In this document: piece by piece, positions 17,001 to 20,536 of the stretch | How the letters are laid out: every line of letters starts with the position of its first letter | How positions within the stretch are numbered: the first letter of the stretch is position 1 | From: JAVBRU01 sp031547595 | Lineage (GTDB): Bacteria > Bacillota > Clostridia > Christensenellales > Aristaeellaceae | Length of the DNA stretch: 20,536 bases | NCBI GenBank assembly: GCA_031547595.1 | Contig: JAVBRU010000127.1 | Span: 1 to 20,536 of the forward strand | Direction of reading: 5' to 3' | The notes under the pieces: generated by a model | What the model was told of the DNA's origin: nothing | The model's database searches: none | Seen by the model: only the letters and a program-made list of their open reading frames with translations | Made by a program: the position numbers and the translations under genes

Positions 17001-20000
17001 CGGCCTGCCGCTGTATGACTACAGCACGGGCAGCGCGGTGAAGATCACCTACACCCTCACCGAAACCGGCGCAGACGGGTACGACCTGTATGTGTCAAAC
17101 AGCAAGGTGGGCAGTGTGCCTGTCATGATTGGCACAACCAACCTGATACTGGAGAACCGGCTGCACACCATGCAACTCTCCGGCAAAAAGACCTGGGTGG
17201 TAGGCGAGCACACCGGTGTGCTTCCTGACAGCATCACTGTGCAGCTGTGGCGCGAGAGCACTGCAGAAACCGCAGATGTGATTGAAACCAAGACAGTATA
17301 CGACCCCTGGACGTGGGATTTCACCGGCTATTCCGAGAAGGACGCAGGCCAGAACCCCTACACCTACTGGGTGGAAGAAATCGTGCCTGTGGGCTTCACC
17401 AAAACCAGCGCCGACAAGCTGATGGATTTGGAGAATACCCTCAAGACCCTGAGCATCTCCGTGGAGAAAGACTGGGTGGGCGATGACGACATGGGCGTTC
17501 GTCCCACCATGCTGGACATCACCATCACAGGCAAGGTGGGCACCCAGTATGTGCGCACCTACCCCGCAAGCATGGCACAGGATGCTGAAGGTGTGTGGAG
17601 CTACACATTCGAAAACCTGCCGCGTTACGCTTTCGTGGACGGCACCTTCCAGCTGATCACTTATACAGTAGAAGAAACCGTGCCCAATGGCTACCGTGTG
17701 ACCTACGATAAGCAGATCGAAGCGCCTGCCGCCACGGGTAACTACTCGGCCGAAATCACCAATACCCTCGTGCCCATCGACATCTCCGTGCTCAAGGTGT
17801 GGGACGGCGATGAAGACATCATCGAAGCGGGCTTCTCCACCCGGCCGGAGAAAGTGACCATCGTGCTCAAGCGCTCCGCGAACGGCACAGAGGATGAGGA
17901 CTTCGAAGAAACCTTTGACATCCTTGCCGCTGATGATCCCCAGTTGGCCACCTTCACCGATCTGCCCACCCACAACAGTGCTGGCCAGCCCTTCACCTAC
18001 TTTGTGGATGAACTGGCAGTGCCCGGCTATGCGGTGGAGATCACGGGCAGCCAGACAACGGGCTTCACTGTCACCAATACTTTGGTCACCATTGATATCA
18101 ATGGCGCGAAGGTGTGGAACGGTGATGATGGCGCAGGCATTGCCACCCGCCCCGACACCATCACGGTGGTGCTCAAGCGCGAAGGTGATGACGACTTCAT
18201 CCTCACCCAGGATGTGACCACCGATCTCACTACCGGCAACCGCCAGACGTGGGCGTTCACAAACCTGCCCAAGTTCGATCCTGCGGGCGCTGCGTATGTT
18301 TACTACGTAGAAGAGCTGACGGTGAATGGCTATACCAGCAATATCAACTATGGCCCCACCGGCTTTGTGACCATCACCAACGATTTGCAGACCGTTTCCC
18401 TCTCTGCCTACAAACTGTGGCAGGATAACGGAACTGCCTCCCGCCCCGCCAGCATCACCCTCAACATCACGGGCAAGGGCACCAAGGATGGCGCGGAGCA
18501 CGTATACTACACGGGTTCGCTCGTTATCGGAAAGCCCGCTAACGACTATGGAAGCCAGTGGTCCGACGCTATCTCCGGCCTGCCCAAGTATGACGAGGAC
18601 GGCAACGCAATCGTCTACACGGTGGATGAAGATTCCATCCCGTCCTATGTGATGCTGAATTCCTTGGTGACTGTGCCGACAAGCGGCGGCAGCATCTACT
18701 TTGTTACCATCCAAAACGCGCTCAAGAAGCTCGAAGTGCAGGGCGAAAAGACCTGGAGCGACGAGAACAACGCGTACAATACCCGCCCGGCGGTTGTGCT
18801 GCTGGATCTGTACCGCAAGACTGCGGATGGCAGCATCGACGAACGCGTGCCCAACATTGCGCAAAAGCGCGTGCAGGCGGATGCGGAGCTTGGCACCTGG
18901 AAGTACAGCTTTGGCGAACTGCCGGAGTTTGTGCCCGGAACCGATATCCCCTATATCTACTACGTGGTGGAAACACCGGTGATTGGTTACGGCACTGAGC
19001 CCCAAGCCAGCGATCCGATGTCCATCCAAAACACCCTCAGAACTACCTCAATCTCTGGCATCAAGCACTGGGAAGTGTCGGGCAATACGGGCTGGATTCC
19101 CGCCGCGATCGTGCTGACACTGTACCGCAGCACCGATGGCGTGAACTTTGCAGAGGTTGTGAAGGGCACCAGCATCGTGACCAAGACAGTGACAGAAGAC
19201 GACAACTGGGAGTGGACGTTTGACGGGCTGCCGGCAGTGGACGGCACGGGCGCGGCGTATACCTATAAGGTAGAAGAAGCGGAAGTGCCCGGATTCGCGG
19301 CGGAAGCAGACGGCGACGACCTGATCAACACCTTGGCGGTGATTGAAATCACCGTGAACAAGGATTGGCTGGGTGATGAAGGGTATGAAGATGAACAGCC
19401 GGAGCAGCTAGAAATCACGCTGACCTCCGACGATTCGACCTTTACCCCCATCACCGAATACCTGACGGCAGACGATTGGACGTATACCTTCGAGAACCTG
19501 CCCAAGTACAAGGCGGGCACCTGGGAATTGGCGGTGTACACCCTCGCCGAAACCCCGGTATCCAACTATGCAGCCACCGAGGAAGAGCTGGTGGTTGAGC
19601 AGAGCGAAGACGTGAACAGCTACACCGTCACTTTCGAGAACACCCTGATCCCCACCAGCGTATCGGTGGAAAAGATCTGGGACGACAACGATAACACCTA
19701 TGAAACCCGCCCGGCCAGCATCCTGGTAGAGCTTGTGCGTGACGAAGTTGTGATTGACGATGTGGAACTGTCCGAAGAGAACAAATGGAAGTTCACATTC
19801 GAAAATCTGCTGAGCATCGACAAAGAAACCGGCCTGGCATATGTGTACACCGTGCAGGAAGCGCGCGAGGGCGGCTATGAAGGGCCCGTCATCGTGCCGG
19901 TGGACGGCGGATTCGAAATCACCAACAGCCTGAAGACAGTGGACGTATCCGGCAGCAAGACGTGGGAAGACGAGGAAGACGCGTATGTGACGCGCCCGGC

Positions 20001-20536
20001 CAGCATCACGATCCAGCTGCAGTACTCCATCGATGGCGAAACTTGGACGAACGTGCCCGGGATTGCGGAAGAAACCATCGCAAGCCCGTGGACGTGGGAG
20101 TACCTGGCGGTGCCGGAGACGGACGCACAGGATAATCCTTACCTCTACCGCGTGGTGGAACTGGATGTTGACCCGCAGTATGAAGCCACCTACCCCGAAG
20201 GGGAAGAGATGGACCTGCTCAACACCCTCAAGACCACCGAGCTGTCCGGCATCAAGACCTGGGAAATGTCGGGCAATGACTACCTGATCCCCGAAGAAAT
20301 CGTGCTGACGCTGTACCGCAGCACCGATGGCGTGAACTTTGCAGAGGTTGTGAAGGGCACCAGCATCGTGACCAAGACAGTGACAGAAGACGACAACTGG
20401 GAATGGACGTTTGACGGGCTGCCGGCAGTGGACGGCACCGGCGCAGCGTATACCTATAAGGTAGAAGAAGCGGAAGTGCCCGGATTCGCGGCGGAAGCAG
20501 ACGGCGACGACCTGATCAACACCTTGGCGGTGATTG
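11017..20536 (+). CDS. Giant CnaB-repeat surface adhesin, 3' end outside the window
   Basis: The frame opens at an ATG with TAGGAGG 8 nt upstream and stays open to the window edge (at least 3173 residues). A signal peptide is clear: MRSTRRKFLAVFLAIIMLAE with a likely ALA-S cleavage near residue 48. After an N-terminal region of about 100 residues, which may itself be a degenerate domain, the protein is an array of 28 CnaB-type domains of about 95-125 residues. The domain plan is K-x-W near the start, RP-x-(S/K)IT in the next strand, a W-x-(Y/F)-x-F-x-(N/D)LP motif in the middle, Y-x-(V/Y)-x-E later and (T/E)NTL at the end. Such domains form stalk-like adhesins and pilins stiffened by Lys-Asn isopeptide bonds. 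The expected LPXTG sorting signal and any ligand-binding domain must lie beyond the window. The gene is likely in an operon with the preceding secreted protein. Confidence 0.92.
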   Translation, partial: MRSTRRKFLAVFLAIIMLAEVLPLSTLPVLFPGNSTALASLEEGPTSNTFSMGDFNILSNEQGRYFRLKWLGENTAPTSGTVSVTATWEDDLGPHSETKQVSGDDWSCRFSIPDGAKNINYTMEDLKGYSAYPWNAISDGEAGAAEIAVSPLSSVPVKKIWVNTLESERKAVTLQVSMSSGKVGDPSTGGIVTTLSGFVGAGEDADKLLVVQEDLIFPAYNSNGQKFERLKILFEEVSDASIIPLSTFGTEYAIEDADGNLVVYNTVKKSVYATKVWPEGDGGHTSVTLQLICNETGQVFAEATATNGTWVATFPNVPMGGVVDGEFVPFTYSVVETAIDGEAELVGRYTQDYDGNTQIGFTVTNFPIIDPTSSVRVSVEKTWNDKINPQTGASSRFILYCANNPDFAPQDLYLERPSDGSSVKGNFSTLPRYFTNSDGVQEECDYYVVEEDQYGNFVSRSPVVVEDSASGTITWKFVNDVAFVALTGTKVWVGGDEANRPAIRLYLLRNGVRIASLEPSTKNAYGDLLNGTTTFDFGNEWPRYDANGNEYVYTIEEEPLIPGELDNYRISYNGMTVTNTYTGTPGASATLVVTKEWDKGEYDVTVFPAVTLTIYDAETNEQVGTPIHVPASTNPSYTFTSIGAANGLVPGKSYYVKETDEFGETTRYWTIDMSNDGYISWNGNAGTITVTNTIDKEPPTPPLDEYTYLYIEKSWTLLSGSTLDLSKLKAYFELNAGAGLTLPEDITVVSGNGSYENGIITITGNGSIRLRLPAWAAANVAYQYSVTEQAVPGFISAFIRNQNAYQFTNTEQSRSFTFSKMFTGISARTLSASTLSATMILQRRLSDKDEWETVANKTPAFNEYQRSADGDVYTTRTTQSFGSFPTHGLDANGNLVAYQYRVIETMNMSDADLFESNIDDMVNNHTTVTNHYDKLLAKVDVPVVKTWTGGIVGEDVPAVTIALYANGQPALDGAGNEITAILSGGRLLSHTFKDLPKYDAQTGALIAYTVVETHINGSPINSGNSYSYTNADKTRVYKWVSSQYNPSSGAIDIVNSITIPAAARKLNIIATKEWEAGDEAVDSDEMVVTFALQRNGVLLNDYIVQIKKSMGWKYTFTDVDENDAEGNPYSYVLVELNPPDGYSVSVSQEMKFFRDGDLTYATAKLINKKNPDTRSITFVKQWAGDEGFDTEYLAALRGKEIMLTLSNGTAGTYTVKLTADENGVFSSGTISNLPATVLKDGVLVPAVYTVSESTLDGYTYVGVISATGSAGPASGATQFTIVGTGDGTVTVKNTLIETTGIRGKKTWMDEGFEAYRPTALSVTLQRRASEDADDSFQDVGTYVIGSDITPTINGNIWTWTLSGLTKYAPNGDTYVYRWVETTAPKGYTITTGTAAADGTASLVNTIAPIDVTVEKIWNLTDAIMAGTTDALKAQPASITLTLRRKAGNEVDQAFKPTIVITAPATTGTFENLPKYNSAGVEYTYYVEETTVPTGFTKAEDGLEVTNTLQPVSISGYKLWEGAGAADMPTQIVLTLTGKNAAGDVLITRTQTVTPNGGAWNFAFDNLPQYEYSTGTAKAITYTISETGAPAFDLYVTGASAATANAPVSVGSNNSLTNKLRKTGINGEKIWDDGNRTELRPASVEFTLMYKAGLSGLPQKHSDITVYAADDWKWSISGLTEKDSEGISYSYWVEEKTDLSPAYTSTQVTGDNYSIRNTLNTLNLVVDKFWAGDNATIRPEKITITVTGTATGYFKTYTKTLTSADLKLANNWQATFTDLPRYAYNGTTYEAIAYTVSEATVNGYGAPAYVQPTFSASGNYAATITNTLVPLTVEVLKAWEGLNNIVGATSDFLAQPAKITIVLGRKVGSTVDAAFTQSEDILRAANPQKASFANLPSHNTKGEAYTYFISEVKVDGYTVSGPVQSQNGTTITFALTNTVQTGAISGTKTWSGDAKAVRPSNITLTLTGMAGSTKVVEQEFPIAVTKEVDAYNFSFSGLPLYDYSTGSAVKITYTLTETGADGYDLYVSNSKVGSVPVMIGTTNLILENRLHTMQLSGKKTWVVGEHTGVLPDSITVQLWRESTAETADVIETKTVYDPWTWDFTGYSEKDAGQNPYTYWVEEIVPVGFTKTSADKLMDLENTLKTLSISVEKDWVGDDDMGVRPTMLDITITGKVGTQYVRTYPASMAQDAEGVWSYTFENLPRYAFVDGTFQLITYTVEETVPNGYRVTYDKQIEAPAATGNYSAEITNTLVPIDISVLKVWDGDEDIIEAGFSTRPEKVTIVLKRSANGTEDEDFEETFDILAADDPQLATFTDLPTHNSAGQPFTYFVDELAVPGYAVEITGSQTTGFTVTNTLVTIDINGAKVWNGDDGAGIATRPDTITVVLKREGDDDFILTQDVTTDLTTGNRQTWAFTNLPKFDPAGAAYVYYVEELTVNGYTSNINYGPTGFVTITNDLQTVSLSAYKLWQDNGTASRPASITLNITGKGTKDGAEHVYYTGSLVIGKPANDYGSQWSDAISGLPKYDEDGNAIVYTVDEDSIPSYVMLNSLVTVPTSGGSIYFVTIQNALKKLEVQGEKTWSDENNAYNTRPAVVLLDLYRKTADGSIDERVPNIAQKRVQADAELGTWKYSFGELPEFVPGTDIPYIYYVVETPVIGYGTEPQASDPMSIQNTLRTTSISGIKHWEVSGNTGWIPAAIVLTLYRSTDGVNFAEVVKGTSIVTKTVTEDDNWEWTFDGLPAVDGTGAAYTYKVEEAEVPGFAAEADGDDLINTLAVIEITVNKDWLGDEGYEDEQPEQLEITLTSDDSTFTPITEYLTADDWTYTFENLPKYKAGTWELAVYTLAETPVSNYAATEEELVVEQSEDVNSYTVTFENTLIPTSVSVEKIWDDNDNTYETRPASILVELVRDEVVIDDVELSEENKWKFTFENLLSIDKETGLAYVYTVQEAREGGYEGPVIVPVDGGFEITNSLKTVDVSGSKTWEDEEDAYVTRPASITIQLQYSIDGETWTNVPGIAEETIASPWTWEYLAVPETDAQDNPYLYRVVELDVDPQYEATYPEGEEMDLLNTLKTTELSGIKTWEMSGNDYLIPEEIVLTLYRSTDGVNFAEVVKGTSIVTKTVTEDDNWEWTFDGLPAVDGTGAAYTYKVEEAEVPGFAAEADGDDLINTLAVI
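15541..16830 (+). repeat. Four-domain super-repeat, block 1 (domains 13-16)
   Basis: Each domain resembles the one four places later more than its neighbours. Domain 13 has YEYSTGTAKAITYT and FDLYV, domain 14 has EKDSEGISYSYWVEE, domain 15 has TDLPRYAYNG and GNYAATITNTLVP, and domain 16 has ITIVLGRK, LPSHNTKGE and YTYF. Compare the block that follows. Confidence 0.75.
16831..18084 (+). repeat. Four-domain super-repeat, block 2 (domains 17-20)
   Basis: Domain 17 has YDYSTGSAVKITYT and YDLYV, domain 18 has EKDAGQNPYTYWVEE, domain 19 has ENLPRYAFVDG and GNYSAEITNTLVP, and domain 20 has VTIVLKR, LPTHNSAGQ and FTYF. They match domains 13, 14, 15 and 16 in order. Spacing from block 1 is 1272-1290 bp. 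Confidence 0.75.
19108..19345 (+). repeat. Near-identical long repeat, copy 1 (in domain 24)
   Basis: Positions 19120-19345 match 20311-20536 at 223 of 226 bases. The three differences (GAG/GAA, ACG/ACC, GCG/GCA) are all synonymous third positions. Similarity extends upstream at lower identity (19030-19119). Confidence 0.95.
20299..20536 (+). repeat. Near-identical long repeat, copy 2 (in domain 28)
   Basis: This is the partner of the copy at 19108-19345, offset by exactly 1191 bp (397 codons, four domains). It runs into the window edge, so its true end and any further copies are not visible. Confidence 0.95.

Larger units (their letters stand above)
11488..20536 (+). repeat. Array of 28 CnaB domains
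   Basis: The Lys codon of the first strand (usually K-x-W) begins at 11491, 11839, 12157, 12484, 12799, 13153, 13474, 13849, 14230, 14554, 14929, 15259, 15565, 15898, 16195, 16522, 16855, 17188, 17467, 17794, 18109, 18412, 18748, 19063, 19360, 19672, 19957 and 20254. Mean spacing is about 325 bp. Domain 7 (13474) has K-M-F instead of K-x-W. Domain 28 reaches its closing NTL at 20518-20526, so it is complete and the window ends at the start of a 29th unit. Numbers are by eye. Confidence 0.85.

Noticed and set aside
17095..19029. Minus-strand open frame (644 codons) opposite the adhesin
   Set aside because: Same reason as the other antisense frame; the translation shows no family motif and mirrors the repeats on the other strand. 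A similar frame at 10921-12246 was dropped too.
11488..20536. CRISPR array or non-coding satellite as the source of the repetitiveness
   Set aside because: The repeats are in-frame, about 325 bp long, diverged at the DNA level and encode recognisable beta domains; there are no short identical repeats with spacers.

Overview
The window looks like a chromosome segment from a GC-rich, spore-forming member of the Clostridia (Bacillota). The evidence is the nadK-argR-recN gene order, a small Gin-type anti-sigma-G protein placed just before a thymidylate kinase gene (compare csfB near tmk in Bacillus subtilis), strong AGGAGG-type ribosome binding sites, TTG and GTG starts, and a giant CnaB-repeat surface protein. 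I cannot resolve the genus from sequence alone.

Layout. Positions 1-293 are non-coding and carry a strong bidirectional terminator (55-114). Positions 294-3299 on the minus strand form a tight operon nadK-argR-recN (NAD kinase, arginine repressor, SMC-like DNA repair ATPase). A 150-bp divergent control region (3300-3451) holds a promoter in each direction and, between them, a tandem ARG-box-like motif that could let ArgR control its own operon and the divergent gene. On the plus strand follow an ECF transporter S component (3452-3940), a Gin-like sporulation regulator (4000-4179), a 162-bp fully palindromic TA-flanked element that looks like a MITE (4179-4340), a fused HAD phosphatase-thymidylate kinase gene (4411-5691) and mnmA (5691-6755), which overlaps it by one base. 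A Mg2+-type P-type ATPase gene, mgtA (7020-9656), has its own promoter and a leader of about 180 nt. That leader encodes a 30-residue peptide whose Shine-Dalgarno region is complementary to the end of its own reading frame.

The last half (10078 to the window end) is a surface-protein locus. It encodes a small secreted protein with two acidic Glu/Pro-rich linkers, then, 60 nt downstream, a secreted adhesin-like protein that is open from 11017 to the window edge (at least 3173 residues). I count 28 tandem CnaB-type domains, most with the Lys, Glu and Asn positions expected for self-formed isopeptide bonds. Part of the array is built from a higher-order unit of four domains, and two copies of a 226-bp piece 1191 bp apart differ at only three synonymous positions, so the array appears to grow or homogenise by recombination. 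No sortase gene or LPXTG signal falls inside the window.

The items most worth following up are the mgtA leader, the palindromic TA-flanked element, the HAD-thymidylate kinase fusion, the candidate ArgR operator and the higher-order repeat structure of the adhesin.
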